A DNA stretch of 64,000 nucleotides from an uncultured Bacteroidota bacterium. GTDB lineage: Bacteria; Bacteroidota; Bacteroidia; B-17B0; Aurantibacillaceae. Both the position numbers and the translations under genes were made by a program. The stretch is from positions 1-64,000 of the forward strand of contig CAITNS010000053.1 of NCBI GenBank assembly GCA_903893815.1. Direction: 5' to 3'. The stretch's first letter is position 1. Every line of letters begins with the position of its first letter. A model generated the notes under the pieces. That model saw only the letters and a program-made list of their open reading frames with translations, was not told where the DNA came from and made no database searches. Shown here piece after piece: positions 55,406 through 64,000 of this stretch.

Positions 55406-56269
55406 TTAGAAATGCCATAAATCATGTTCCCATCTGAAGATATCGTTTTTAATACGATCAGATTCTAACAAGGCATCAATACCTTTTGAGTAGCGACTAA
55501 TATCTCTATCATATACATTTGTTTCTTTGGTAGCAAAGGAAGAAAATTGACGTTTCCAAAAAATATCTTCAAAAGTTCTTCTTTCAGCATCATTTTTCGC
55601 ATTATAAACTTCGTTCTTTGCAAAGAAAGGACGACATGCAGGAAAATAAACGTAACATAAATTCAACTCACCAGCAAGTTCTTTTCCTTTCTTTAAATAA
55701 TTAATACCCATAGCTAAAATTCTAACTTCTAAAACAGACTTTTGCTTATCAAAAAACCAATCTTCTTTTAAATCTAAAGATGCGAAATTTTCAAATAGCC
55801 ATGTAGAATCCGCAGGTGGCAAAACATTAACACTAACCTCTGTCCCATCAGCTAAATAACTCTGAGTTGGTATTGAATCTGTAGGTTGATCCACAATTTT
55901 CTGTCTAATAAAAGACATTTCAAGTGGCTCAAGAAACTCCTCATCTTTAAATGCCGTAATTTGTCCTGCTAAAATATATTTCAATAATACTTGCAATAAA
56001 GAAATTCTACTTGCATTCAAAGTAATTGGATAATACAATTGTTGATTTTGCTTTTCTCTCATGTCTAACTTTCTCCACACGCGTTTTTCCCAAGTAACAT
56101 CACCTTCACGAAGATGAGTATAAGGTATAAAACGTCTATTATTAGAGTTTTCTTTATCATAAACTCCATCTCTATAATCACCCGGCTGAAAAACACCAGG
56201 TTGAGCCTTTATATTAACAGCAGCAAATAAACCTATTGCTAAAAATAGAATGTTTTTAAAATTTATCAT
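55406..56269 (-). CDS. gldN: Gliding/T9SS protein GldN
   Basis: 287 residues with a signal peptide (1-22). It forms the periplasmic ring with GldK under the outer membrane in the T9SS. The sequence GVFQPGDYRDGVYDKEN, PYTHLREGDVTWEKRVWRKLDMREKQNQ, FEDIFWKRQFSSFATKETNVYDRDI is the conserved GldN/PorN core. It is the last gene of gldKLMN, 28 nt after gldM, and is closed by a strong terminator. Confidence 0.93.
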   Translation of the reverse strand: MINFKNILFLAIGLFAAVNIKAQPGVFQPGDYRDGVYDKENSNNRRFIPYTHLREGDVTWEKRVWRKLDMREKQNQQLYYPITLNASRISLLQVLLKYILAGQITAFKDEEFLEPLEMSFIRQKIVDQPTDSIPTQSYLADGTEVSVNVLPPADSTWLFENFASLDLKEDWFFDKQKSVLEVRILAMGINYLKKGKELAGELNLCYVYFPACRPFFAKNEVYNAKNDAERRTFEDIFWKRQFSSFATKETNVYDRDISRYSKGIDALLESDRIKNDIFRWEHDLWHF

Positions 56270-56297
56270 AATATTACGTTTTAAAATTAGAGAGTAA

Positions 56298-57965
56298 CTA
56301 TTTAAGAATTTTTATACCAACAGTTGCCATATTAAATTTACCATCAGGTCCTTTAATTCGAGCATCAATATAAACTTTAGATCCAACTTCAGCACCTTTC
56401 ATAACTGTTTTTGCTTCTTCAGTTAAAGTCGGTCCATTGCCATTTACATTCATGTTTTTTCCTTTAACTTTACCTAAAATTTCCCAAGAAACTACAACAT
56501 AATTTGCTTGAAAATCAAAACCATTTGCACCAGCACCCAAGCCACCAACGGTAGACAACTCAGCTTTTTTTAACTCATTTGGAGCATACTTTGCACTAAT
56601 TTTAATTTCCGGTTTTGGTAAAGCTTTTACACGGAATTTTTGAGGTGGACCTTGAGCTTTAGTACCATCTGGACCTTTTGCAGAAACTGTAACCATACAG
56701 TCCCCTGTTCCCGAAAAATTAAATTCATATTTACCATTTCCTTTAGGGCTAACTTTAACGCCTGCGCCAGTAGCACTTACGCTAATATCTGCCGGAGAAA
56801 CGCCTGCCGCTGCTGCAGAAACCGGGTTAGGTACACCAGCATAAAACACATTCATCATATCTGGTGAAACGGTAGCTCCTGATTTAGCAACTTTATAAGC
56901 TCCACTAAAGGGATAGTATTTAAAGGTTCCGTCACCACTTTTATATTTAATTACACCTTTGTATTCTTGATCGCCTTCACCACCAGTGCCTACAGAATAC
57001 TTACCTTCACCAGCAACAATGGGAACTAAAGTTCCTTTAGCGCCTCCTGCAGCTGCTGCAGAATCCACCCCTACTATGATTTCCATATCACCAGGCCCTA
57101 ATTTAGAAGAAGATGCTGCAATAAATATGTCAGCCTCATAAGGTTGCCCTGCTTGTATATAATTTGATTTTGCAACAACGCGTGCTTTAACTGCATCAAA
57201 TTTGATTGCTAATTTTCCACTTGCTCCTGAGAACACTTGTAAAATATCCGCTTCCACATTTTTTAAATCAGCTTGCATTTTGTTTAAAGTTGTAACAACA
57301 GCCGCTTCAGGTAAATGATAAAAGTTTTTTGCTTCCCAACCAAACTTCACATTCCCTTCCATAAAGGGTGTTTCATCTGGTTCAATTGATTTTAATTTCT
57401 TTTTTAAAGCGTCATAATCATCCTCTGGTAATTTAATTTTAGGATCTTTTTGCATAGCATCAACTATTCCAATCAACTTATCATGCAAACCTTTTAACTT
57501 CCCTTTTAACTCATTTGCTGTAAATTCGCCTGTTTTAGGAGTAGCTGCTTCAGATCCAATTAAAAAACCACTTGGAGCATCATAATTGTCAATTTGCCCT
57601 GTTTTTTCCATCATTTCTAAACGCATGGTGTCTGCCGTTTTCTCATCTTTCTTCTCGGTCTTGGCAATTACTTTTGTTCTTAAAACTCCAATATATTTGT
57701 ACGTTTCCATAATCTCCTTTTGAGCCATGACTGCTTTTTCCAAATATGGTTTTGCAGCGGCTGTATTTTGAGCCATATCTTCAAAAGCTTTAAAAAGACG
57801 CTCATTATTTTCATGCATATTTTCTTTTGCTTTCTCAATACTTTCGTTTACTGCAACGTAACCATGTAATATTTGTTTTGATACGTTCATTGCCAAAAGC
57901 GCTGTCAATACGAGGTACATCATACCGATCATTTTTTGCCTTGGTGTTTCTTTACCGCCTCCCAT
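56298..57965 (-). CDS. gldM: Gliding/T9SS motor protein GldM
   Basis: 555 residues. One N-terminal inner-membrane helix (MMYLVLTALLAMNVSKQILHG, about 13-33) packs with GldL to form the rotary motor. The rest is the long periplasmic shaft of four domains that reaches GldK/GldN. It starts GGGKETPRQKMIGMMYLV, the conserved GldM opening, and ends in a KINIKGPDG-like last domain (KGPDGKFNMATVGIKILK). Length is in the usual 510-560 range. A 16-bp hairpin lies between it and gldL. Confidence 0.93.
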   Translation of the reverse strand: MGGGKETPRQKMIGMMYLVLTALLAMNVSKQILHGYVAVNESIEKAKENMHENNERLFKAFEDMAQNTAAAKPYLEKAVMAQKEIMETYKYIGVLRTKVIAKTEKKDEKTADTMRLEMMEKTGQIDNYDAPSGFLIGSEAATPKTGEFTANELKGKLKGLHDKLIGIVDAMQKDPKIKLPEDDYDALKKKLKSIEPDETPFMEGNVKFGWEAKNFYHLPEAAVVTTLNKMQADLKNVEADILQVFSGASGKLAIKFDAVKARVVAKSNYIQAGQPYEADIFIAASSSKLGPGDMEIIVGVDSAAAAGGAKGTLVPIVAGEGKYSVGTGGEGDQEYKGVIKYKSGDGTFKYYPFSGAYKVAKSGATVSPDMMNVFYAGVPNPVSAAAAGVSPADISVSATGAGVKVSPKGNGKYEFNFSGTGDCMVTVSAKGPDGTKAQGPPQKFRVKALPKPEIKISAKYAPNELKKAELSTVGGLGAGANGFDFQANYVVVSWEILGKVKGKNMNVNGNGPTLTEEAKTVMKGAEVGSKVYIDARIKGPDGKFNMATVGIKILK

Positions 57966-58011
57966 AATGCTATACTATTTTTTTTAGATTAAATGATTAA
58001 ATAATTTTATA

Positions 58012-58046
58012 GTAAATGAATGAAAGATTTTCTTTCATTCATTTAC
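58012..58046. promoter_or_regulatory. 16-bp perfect hairpin between gldL and gldM
   Basis: GTAAATGAATGAAAGA (58012-58027), a 3-nt loop and its exact complement (58031-58046). It is not followed by a T tract on the minus strand, so it looks like a processing, stability or attenuation signal rather than a terminator. Confidence 0.55.
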
Positions 58047-58061
58047 GTAGTGGGTTAATTA

Positions 58062-58856
58062 TTATTTGTTAAAATTCATAGCACCTAACATATTACCATA
58101 AATGGTATTAAGCGCAGTTAAATTAGTAGATAACGTAGACATTTCTTGACGGTATTTTTTAGTATCATCAACTGAATCATTTAAGTTTTTCATCAATTCA
58201 TTTAAGCCGCCATAGAATTTTTCAGTAGCTTCTAAGTGAGTACGAGAACCTTGTAATTGTAATTCGTATGTAGCATTTAAGGCTGATAAGTTTTTAGATA
58301 CAGAGTTTAAAGAAGTACCAATTGAAGCTCCTGCATCATTAGATTCTGCTAAACTAGCAATTGATTCAGCTGCTTTACTATAAGTATCAGCTAAGTGACC
58401 AACATTTTTTGAAGCAGATTTAACGCTATCAACATATTCGTTTGTAGCTAAAGTTGCGTTACTGATATCGCCCATTTTGTTAGCGCTATCGCTTAATGAA
58501 CGCATACCTGAACCAAGACTCTCAATTAATTCTGGCCCTATTTTAGCGTCAGCTAACATAGCATCTAGCTGAGCAGATACTGGTAAGCCAGTATCTAATG
58601 TATGTTCTTCCTCATGACCACCCATACCACCTAATTCAGGGTATGCTAATGACCAATCATATTCTTCGTGCGGAATATCTAATCCAAATAATACGAATAA
58701 TACTGCTTCTGTTCCTAGACCTGCAATAATGGCAATATCTGAACCTGGCCAATGCTGAATTTTAAATAATGCTCCAATAATTACAATGGATGCACCAAAA
58801 CATGATGCTAAGTGTAAGTACTTTTTAAAACCGGTTACTTTAGGAAGTTTGCTCAT
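58062..58856 (-). CDS. gldL: Gliding/T9SS motor protein GldL
   Basis: 264 residues. Two N-terminal helices (about 14-31 and 41-58) joined by FKIQHWPGSD. Glu50 in helix 2 (LGTEAVLFVLF) corresponds to the Glu needed for proton-driven rotation in Flavobacterium GldL. A cytoplasmic domain follows (about 65-264), helical, with a coiled coil. GldL pentamers surround a GldM dimer. It lies between gldK (67 nt upstream) and gldM (96 nt downstream). Confidence 0.94.
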   Translation of the reverse strand: MSKLPKVTGFKKYLHLASCFGASIVIIGALFKIQHWPGSDIAIIAGLGTEAVLFVLFGLDIPHEEYDWSLAYPELGGMGGHEEEHTLDTGLPVSAQLDAMLADAKIGPELIESLGSGMRSLSDSANKMGDISNATLATNEYVDSVKSASKNVGHLADTYSKAAESIASLAESNDAGASIGTSLNSVSKNLSALNATYELQLQGSRTHLEATEKFYGGLNELMKNLNDSVDDTKKYRQEMSTLSTNLTALNTIYGNMLGAMNFNK

Positions 58857-58923
58857 AGCTCTTTTTTTGTTTAGTTAGTGATTGTTTAATTTTTTGGTTG
58901 TGTTTATTTTGTGTTTGTGTTTT

Positions 58924-60477
58924 TTAGTCTAAAATTTTACCGTTATCATCTCCCTTTGCACGACCTAAATAAGTCATTACGTTACGGAATCCGATATAGG
59001 CTTTTGCTGTATCTTGGTATTCGTAAGTTCTAGAACTTACTTGTAAGTAATAACCTACATCTTTCCAAGAACCACCACGAATAACTTTACGTTTTAAAAC
59101 GTTAGCATCTTTATCTTGTGCTTCGTAAACGTAATCAGGATTTAAGTCATGCGCGAAATCATAAGCTGATTCATCAAATGCATTACTTGTCCATTCAGAT
59201 ACGTTACCTGCCATACAATATAAACCGTAATCATTAGGGTTATAAGAGTAGATGTATACTGAGTGAAATCCACCATCATCAATATAAGAACCACGCATTG
59301 GTTTAAAGTTACCTAAGAAACAACCTCTTGCATTACGAATGTAAGGACCTCCCCAAGGATATGGAGATAAATCGTTTCCTCCACGTGCTGCATATTCCCA
59401 CTCAGACTCAGTTGGTAAACGGAAATCATTTACGATAGTCATTCCATTTCCAATTAAATAGTTATTTAATAAGTTAGAACGCCAGATACTGAATGCACGT
59501 GCTTGTTTCCATGTTACACCAACTACAGGGTAATCATCATAAGCTGGATGCCAAAAGTACATGTTAGTCATTGGTTCATTAAATGAATAAGTGAAATCAT
59601 GAACCCAAGCTAATGTATCAGGGTAAACATTGATAACATCTTTTAAAATAAATACTGAACGGTCAACGCCTTTTCTTTCGCGAGGAACATAATTACCTTG
59701 ACCAACAGAAACTTGATCTTCAACGTTATAAGTACCTAATGTTTTAGGATCTTTCCCTGGATCACCAACAGCAGTAGAAGGTTGACCTGGGATACCATTT
59801 TGCCCCTCATTTAAATGCACACCATTGATGTATTCTGCTTTTTTGTATTCATGAGAAGGATCTTGAAAATCTAATGATTTTTGAGGGATAAAACGATTAG
59901 ATTTTGAAGCCGCTAAACGAATATCAATTCTATAGTATTCAAAGTTTAATTTACGAGAATCAATTTCTTTACGGTTATAAAAACGCTCCCCTTCTGGCAA
60001 ATATAATGGCTGTAATGCTGCGCGGTAATCCTCTTCATCACTATTCCATTTAATTTTTTCTTCCCAATTTAGGTATGGATCTTGTAAATTGTTATCTCCA
60101 ATATACTCAGGCCACATTTGTAAGAAGGCATCTTGAGGAATACCAAAATCCTCTTCGAAACCATTATTTAATAATAATTTACGTGCAATTGAATCGCGCA
60201 CCCAGTTTACGAACTGACGGTATTCATTATTAGAGATTTCAGAATCATCAATGTAGAATGCCTGAACGGAAACCATTTTAGATTTAGCTGTGTGAGCCAT
60301 CGTTATCTCTTCGTCGCTTGGCCCCATATGGTAACTACCCATAGGAATGTACAAGGTACCGAATGGATCAGGTTGGAACCATTGTTCTCTACCCTGCGCG
60401 CCGACTAACTCTCCTGCCTTTTTGTTACAACCAGTAACAACGGCAATAAACGAAGCTAATACAATCAGTTTTTTCAT
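58924..60477 (-). CDS. gldK: Gliding/T9SS lipoprotein GldK
   Basis: 517 residues. The lipobox VVTGC places the lipidated Cys at 17. The body is a formylglycine-generating-enzyme-like (SUMF1/FGE) domain: FYIDDSEISNNEYRQFVNWV, DYPVVGVTWKQARAFSIWR, RLPTESEWEYAARGG, GLYCMAGNVSEWTSNAF and KVIRGGSWKDVG. In GldK this fold is structural and forms the outer-membrane-associated ring with GldN. The FGE-type active-site Cys pair is not evident. It starts the gldKLMN operon, 180 nt after porP on the same strand. Confidence 0.93.
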   Translation of the reverse strand: MKKLIVLASFIAVVTGCNKKAGELVGAQGREQWFQPDPFGTLYIPMGSYHMGPSDEEITMAHTAKSKMVSVQAFYIDDSEISNNEYRQFVNWVRDSIARKLLLNNGFEEDFGIPQDAFLQMWPEYIGDNNLQDPYLNWEEKIKWNSDEEDYRAALQPLYLPEGERFYNRKEIDSRKLNFEYYRIDIRLAASKSNRFIPQKSLDFQDPSHEYKKAEYINGVHLNEGQNGIPGQPSTAVGDPGKDPKTLGTYNVEDQVSVGQGNYVPRERKGVDRSVFILKDVINVYPDTLAWVHDFTYSFNEPMTNMYFWHPAYDDYPVVGVTWKQARAFSIWRSNLLNNYLIGNGMTIVNDFRLPTESEWEYAARGGNDLSPYPWGGPYIRNARGCFLGNFKPMRGSYIDDGGFHSVYIYSYNPNDYGLYCMAGNVSEWTSNAFDESAYDFAHDLNPDYVYEAQDKDANVLKRKVIRGGSWKDVGYYLQVSSRTYEYQDTAKAYIGFRNVMTYLGRAKGDDNGKILD

Positions 60478-60613
60478 AGTGCTTTTGTTTAGTTTTTAAG
60501 CTAGTGAAATTTTTGTCATGGATTTCATTTCGCTTTCTTGTTGTTTATAATCCCAAACTTTGCTTTTAGTGACAATTTGCTTTATTAACAAGTTATCAAC
60601 AAATAAAAATAAA

Positions 60614-60657
60614 GATTGTAAGGGCCTTAAACGTGCTTTTTTTTTAAAAGGTTACAA
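60614..60657 (-). terminator. Possible weak terminator between porP and gldK
   Basis: On the minus strand TTGTAA...TTACAA bounds an imperfect stem around an A-rich loop, just after the porP stop, followed by a T-rich stretch. It is weak and may allow read-through into gldK. Confidence 0.3.
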
Positions 60658-61647
60658 TTAATCTAAAAATCTTGCGTTTTGGTAACTAGTTACTTTGTTT
60701 TTGTTTTTAGGAACCATACAGTAACCTAACATAACCTCATGCGTACCAGAGCTAAAGCCTTTAATTTTAGAAGTAGTTAAATCATAAGAATATCCAATTT
60801 TTAAGCCTTTAACACCACCTTTAGTAAATTTATATCCTAACATTGGAGCAATTGCATCTTGCATACGGTAAGAAACACCTACCCAAAAAGATTGATTATA
60901 TATATAAGTTAAGTTAACATCTAACTGTGTTGAAGCAGCATCCGATTTTACTTTTACATTTGGACTAATACCGTGTTTACCACCTTCACCTAAATTAAAT
61001 GTATAACCACCAACTATATAATAGTGACGAGCTAATTGATATCTAACATTACCTTGACCACCTGCTACTAAATCTTGAGCTGCTAAGTGAGTAGAAGAAA
61101 TACCCACATACATTTTGTTAGCAATTGAGTAAAATGCTCCGAAACCTAAATCGTAACTTAACTTATTAAGATTTGCATTTGTTGGGTTAATACCACCACC
61201 ATTATCATAATTTGGAATTGAAGGATCTACTCCTGGACCATCTGGAGTAATCCATGTTCCATTAAATTGTTGTTGTAAGATACCACCATCGATACCAATA
61301 CCTAAAACACCAGCACCAATGTGACGGTTATAAGCTAAAGCTAAACGTGCAAATAATGTTTTAGAATAACCAATTTGGTCAGTCATCACATTTAAACCAA
61401 TAGCAATTGGCAATTTACCAATTGGCATATCAAAACTTAATAAACCCGTTCTTGGAGCACCAGGGAAATTTACCCATTGTTGACGATACAAAACGTTTGC
61501 ACAAATGGCCTCACTTGTACCTGCATAACCAGGATTATAAATCAATTTACTGTGCATAAACTGAGTGAACTGCGGGTCTTGCTGAGCGAATGAAACGCTA
61601 GTTAATGCTGCAAAGGCAACTGTTAGGGTGGTAAAAATTTTCTTCAT
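60658..61647 (-). CDS. porP: PorP/SprF-family type IX secretion outer-membrane protein
   Basis: 329 residues with a signal peptide (1-21, ending SFAQ). It begins QQDPQFTQFMHSKLIYNPGYAGT, the conserved PorP/SprF opening. The rest is amphipathic strands of an outer-membrane beta-barrel, with GLKIGYSYDLTTSKIKGFSSGTHEVMLGY near the end. In Flavobacterium SprF pairs with the SprB adhesin for its export. Its position just before gldK, as in many Bacteroidota, supports a T9SS role. A good promoter precedes it. Confidence 0.9.
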   Translation of the reverse strand: MKKIFTTLTVAFAALTSVSFAQQDPQFTQFMHSKLIYNPGYAGTSEAICANVLYRQQWVNFPGAPRTGLLSFDMPIGKLPIAIGLNVMTDQIGYSKTLFARLALAYNRHIGAGVLGIGIDGGILQQQFNGTWITPDGPGVDPSIPNYDNGGGINPTNANLNKLSYDLGFGAFYSIANKMYVGISSTHLAAQDLVAGGQGNVRYQLARHYYIVGGYTFNLGEGGKHGISPNVKVKSDAASTQLDVNLTYIYNQSFWVGVSYRMQDAIAPMLGYKFTKGGVKGLKIGYSYDLTTSKIKGFSSGTHEVMLGYCMVPKNKNKVTSYQNARFLD

Positions 61648-61698
61648 GTTATACCAATTTTTTAGTTTTTGTTAAGTATAGTTAAAATACCTAGGGTA

Positions 61699-61729
61699 CT
61701 AAGTTAGAGCAAATTTATTAAAAATCAAA
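61699..61729 (-). promoter_or_regulatory. Promoter of porP and probably the gld locus
   Basis: On the minus strand TTTG (61726-61729), 19 nt, then TAACTTAG (61699-61706), one mismatch from TAnnTTTG. The ATG follows after about 50 nt. Confidence 0.65.
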
Positions 61730-61934
61730 CTTTTTGAACTTTTTTTTGTTAAAAAGAAGTTTTTTACAAAAATCCTCCAAAAATTTACTTTTCAGAGATT
61801 CAACAAAAGTGGAATTTATAGAAAATTTGGCGAATTTTTTAGAAAAAGCAGAACTATTTATTTTAAAACTCAAATGAAACTATTTTGAAACATTCCATTA
61901 ATAGAAACGAAAATTTGTACTTTTAAAAAAAATT
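61730..61934. other. AT-rich gap upstream of the porP promoter
   Basis: About 200 nt, strongly T-rich then A-rich, with no ORF, hairpin or known RNA motif that I can see. It precedes the CACATAG repeat at 61935. Confidence 0.5.
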
Positions 61935-62071
61935 TAGCCACATAGGCACAATAGAAAAAAATAAAATAGTTAAGTAAAATATAGAAAATCGTTTAATCAA
62001 AGAAAGTATTGAAAAAAGGGTAGCTTCTATAATTTTCTAAGACCAAAATATACTATGTTTCGATGTGGTTA
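61935..62071. repeat. CACATAG-family inverted repeat, copy 4
   Basis: The left end is TAGCCACATAGGCACAATAG and the right end CTATGTTTCGATGTGGTTA. The interior has GGTAGCTTCTATAATTTTCT. It ends 14 nt before the cyclase-family gene start. Confidence 0.65.
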
Positions 62072-62085
62072 CAAAATATAAAAAA

Positions 62086-62835
62086 ATGATTGCTTCTGTT
62101 TTTCATAAAGGAAAAGATTATAAGATTGATTTATATCAACCAATTGATATTTCGATTCCGTTAAGCAATGATAAAAATTGTACAAGTGCATGGTATATTG
62201 AACCTATGAAATTAGAACCAGTTACTAACGGTTCGTGGATTGGTGATGTAAACAAAGGTGGCGCAGTTAATTTCAGAAATATCACCTTTAATCCTCATGG
62301 AAATGGCACTCACACCGAGTGTGTAGGACATATTAGTAAAGAATTTGTGACCATAAATAAATGCTTAAAGCAATTTATGTTTTTAGCAGAAGTTGTTACT
62401 TTATTACCAACTCAAATTGAAAATGGTGACTTTGTGATTACAAAAAAACAATTAGAAATTGCTTTAGAAAAAACAAAACCTGAGGCGATAGTAATTAGAA
62501 CTTTATCAAATGGGTTAAATAAATTAACGATGCAATATTCTAACACCAATCCGCCGTATATTTTACAAGACGCGATTGTATTTTTGAATGAAAAAGGCAT
62601 TGAACATTTACTGATAGATATGCCATCTATTGACCGCGAAAATGATGAAGGAAAATTATTAGCACATCATGCTTTTTGGCAATATCCAAACAACACTCAA
62701 TTTCAAAAAACAATTACCGAATTTATTTATGTACCAAATGAAATAGATGATGGCACTTATATTTTAAACCTACAAATTGCGAGCTTTGAAAATGATGCGA
62801 GTCCTAGTAAACCTATTTTGTATAAAATATTTTAA
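62086..62835 (+). CDS. Cyclase-family (kynurenine-formamidase-like) hydrolase
   Basis: 249 residues from the ATG at 62086. A GTG at 62065 is in frame but lies inside the end of a dispersed repeat, so I reject it. The family (PF04199) includes kynurenine formamidase and other metal-dependent amide or lactone hydrolases. The motif HGNGTHTEC at about 71-79 carries the metal-binding His and Thr-His-x-Glu. DISIPL and a late IDMPSIDREND complete the fold. Substrate is not inferable, and no tryptophan-degradation genes are nearby. Confidence 0.82.
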   Translation: MIASVFHKGKDYKIDLYQPIDISIPLSNDKNCTSAWYIEPMKLEPVTNGSWIGDVNKGGAVNFRNITFNPHGNGTHTECVGHISKEFVTINKCLKQFMFLAEVVTLLPTQIENGDFVITKKQLEIALEKTKPEAIVIRTLSNGLNKLTMQYSNTNPPYILQDAIVFLNEKGIEHLLIDMPSIDRENDEGKLLAHHAFWQYPNNTQFQKTITEFIYVPNEIDDGTYILNLQIASFENDASPSKPILYKIF

Positions 62836-62841
62836 GAACAC

Positions 62842-62957
62842 TTAACCGCAAAGAGGCAGAGAAAATAACGCAAAGAACACAAAGAAATTAAATTGAAACA
62901 TTAAACTAAAAAAAACTCCGCAGCCTTTGCAAAACAACTTAGCGTGTTTGCGGTTAT
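62842..62957. repeat. CGCAAAG-family inverted repeat before ispG
   Basis: The left end is TTAACCGCAAAGAGGCAGAG with a second CGCAAAGAACACAAAGA inside. The right end is GCGTGTTTGCGGTTA. It ends 7 nt before the ispG start codon and fills the whole gap, so it supplies the 5' untranslated region. Confidence 0.65.
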
Positions 62958-62964
62958 AAACAAA

Positions 62965-64000
62965 ATGAAATTATACCTACCATATAGCAACTCTTTAACA
63001 GAATATAAACGCTTTTTAACTCGTGAAGTAAAATGCGGCGATGTTGGAATTGGCGGCAACAACCCTATTCGATTACAAAGTATGACAACCACTGATACCA
63101 TGGATACAAAAGCAACTGTTGCTCAAAGTATCAGAATGATTGAAGCTGGTTGCGAGTTAGTAAGAATTACAGCACCAAGTATAAATGAAGCAAAAAATTT
63201 AGAAGTCATAAAAAAAGAATTAGTAGCCGCGGGATATAAAACTCCTCTTGTTGCCGATATTCATTTTACACCTAACGCTGCTGAATTTGCTGCGCGTATT
63301 ATTGAAAAAGTAAGGGTAAATCCAGGTAACTATGCGGATAAGAAAAAATTTGAAGAAATAGAATATACCGACTCAGCTTACGAGCAAGAATTAGAAAGGA
63401 TACGTCAACGTTTTACGCCCTTAGTAAAAATTTGTAAAGAATACGGAACTGCTATGCGAATTGGCACCAACCATGGTTCGTTGAGCGATCGGATATTAAG
63501 TCGTTATGGCGATACGCCATTAGGAATGGTGGAATCTGCTTTTGAATTTTTGCGAATTTGTGAAGATTTAAATTACCACAATATTGTGATTTCGATGAAG
63601 GCAAGTAACACTCAAGTGATGGTACAAGCTTACAGACTATTAGTACAAAAAATGATTGAAACCAATCGTAATTATCCTTTACATTTAGGTGTTACCGAAG
63701 CTGGAGATGGTGAAGATGGTAGAATAAAATCTGCTGTTGGAATTGGAACGTTATTAGAAGATGGATTAGGCGATACGGTAAGGGTTTCGTTAACAGAGGA
63801 TCCTGAATTTGAAATTCCAGTTGCAAAAGCACTAGTTGATAGGTACAGTTCTGAAAAATTAAGTAAATTTCAAGTTATTGAGCCCTTAAAAACTGAAAAT
63901 GGTAAAATTAATTTATCGTATAATCCATACGATTATCAAAGACGAGAATCGATTTCTGTAAATAATATTGGAAGTCATAACGTTCCGCGTATTATAGCCG
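62965..64000 (+). CDS. ispG: 4-hydroxy-3-methylbut-2-enyl diphosphate synthase, 5' part
   Basis: 345 codons are present and the gene continues past the window end. IspG (GcpE) is the iron-sulfur enzyme that makes HMBPP in the MEP isoprenoid pathway. The start [20 protein letters not shown] leads to [60 protein letters not shown] and the [10 protein letters not shown] loop. The [16 protein letters not shown] to ELERIRQRF stretch is the form of the long, plant-type IspG with an insert domain, as in Bacteroidota, so the full protein is probably over 600 residues. It supplies precursors for the carotenoid genes at 15-20 kb. Confidence 0.93.
   Translation, partial: MKLYLPYSNSLTEYKRFLTREVKCGDVGIGGNNPIRLQSMTTTDTMDTKATVAQSIRMIEAGCELVRITAPSINEAKNLEVIKKELVAAGYKTPLVADIHFTPNAAEFAARIIEKVRVNPGNYADKKKFEEIEYTDSAYEQELERIRQRFTPLVKICKEYGTAMRIGTNHGSLSDRILSRYGDTPLGMVESAFEFLRICEDLNYHNIVISMKASNTQVMVQAYRLLVQKMIETNRNYPLHLGVTEAGDGEDGRIKSAVGIGTLLEDGLGDTVRVSLTEDPEFEIPVAKALVDRYSSEKLSKFQVIEPLKTENGKINLSYNPYDYQRRESISVNNIGSHNVPRIIA

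Noticed and set aside
58924-60477. GldK as an active sulfatase-modifying enzyme
   Set aside because: The FGE fold is present, but the active-site Cys pair is not evident, and the gene context is gldKLMN.
62901-63101. Minus-strand ORF of 66 codons
   Set aside because: It lies antisense to the unmistakable ispG reading frame and to a repeat, with no homology signal.
1-64000. tRNA or rRNA genes
   Set aside because: I looked in all gaps for cloverleaf-like stems and CCA-adjacent acceptor ends and for rRNA motifs, and found none. I could not run a covariance search.

Overview
The window is AT-rich, densely coded chromosomal DNA from a member of the Bacteroidota, most likely a gliding, carotenoid-pigmented, Flavobacteriia-like organism. 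The evidence is a complete gldK-gldL-gldM-gldN type IX secretion (T9SS)/gliding locus preceded by a porP/sprF gene, a secreted protein with a T9SS type A C-terminal sorting domain, a GldI-like FKBP lipoprotein, a DUF4294 protein, a cyclophilin-FKBP fusion and promoters of the Bacteroidota TTTG-N19-TAnnTTTG type. Genus and species cannot be resolved. I saw no tRNA, rRNA, CRISPR array or intact prophage.

Layout. 1-312: decayed transposase remnant. 0.3-12.8 kb: a secreted CAP/OmpA-like protein, accC, DUF4294, an M28 peptidase, an RND exporter, a GNAT acetyltransferase, pfkA, a TPR protein and a divergent rsmH. 12.9-20.3 kb: a membrane pyrophosphatase fused to a YceI lipocalin domain, next to idi-crtB-crtI and a divergent crtD-like desaturase, forming an isoprenoid/pyrophosphate neighbourhood. 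20.4-23.4 kb: an adaptor/permease/ATPase export operon. 23.4-28.1 kb: Nnr, an MFS transporter, an S66 peptidase and a WalJ-like metallo-hydrolase. 28.1-28.8 kb: a Y1 (RAYT-like) transposase framed by near-perfect inverted repeats. 28.9-33.4 kb: gcvP and a GT-C-like membrane protein. 33.8-37.5 kb: an operon of TatA plus four periplasmic prolyl isomerases. 37.7-47.6 kb: a T9SS cargo protein, lysC, lysA, a secreted protein of unknown function, a SnoaL-like protein, a UbiD decarboxylase and a DUF7793/STAS-like protein. 47.6-55.3 kb: an unusual six-gene operon. 55.4-61.6 kb: gldNMLK and porP. 62.1-64 kb: a cyclase-family hydrolase and the 5' part of ispG.

The best candidate for an undescribed system is the operon at 47570-55283, transcribed right to left: double TIR-like protein, ParDE-like toxin-antitoxin pair, 1360-residue membrane-anchored nSTAND1 NTPase, multi-pass membrane protein with two GldL-like FK...WPG.D motifs, and a membrane-anchored SpoIIE-type PP2C phosphatase. 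It starts from its own good promoter just after the gldN terminator and directly follows the T9SS motor genes. It may be a signalling or conflict module tied to gliding/T9SS. A STAS-like gene ends 2 nt from the phosphatase gene.

Intergenic DNA carries several families of dispersed inverted repeats (CACATAG, CGCAAAG, AACGCTGAT, CTGAGCGGAGCC and the RAYT-linked GCTCC palindromes). They concentrate in the few gaps longer than about 250 bp.
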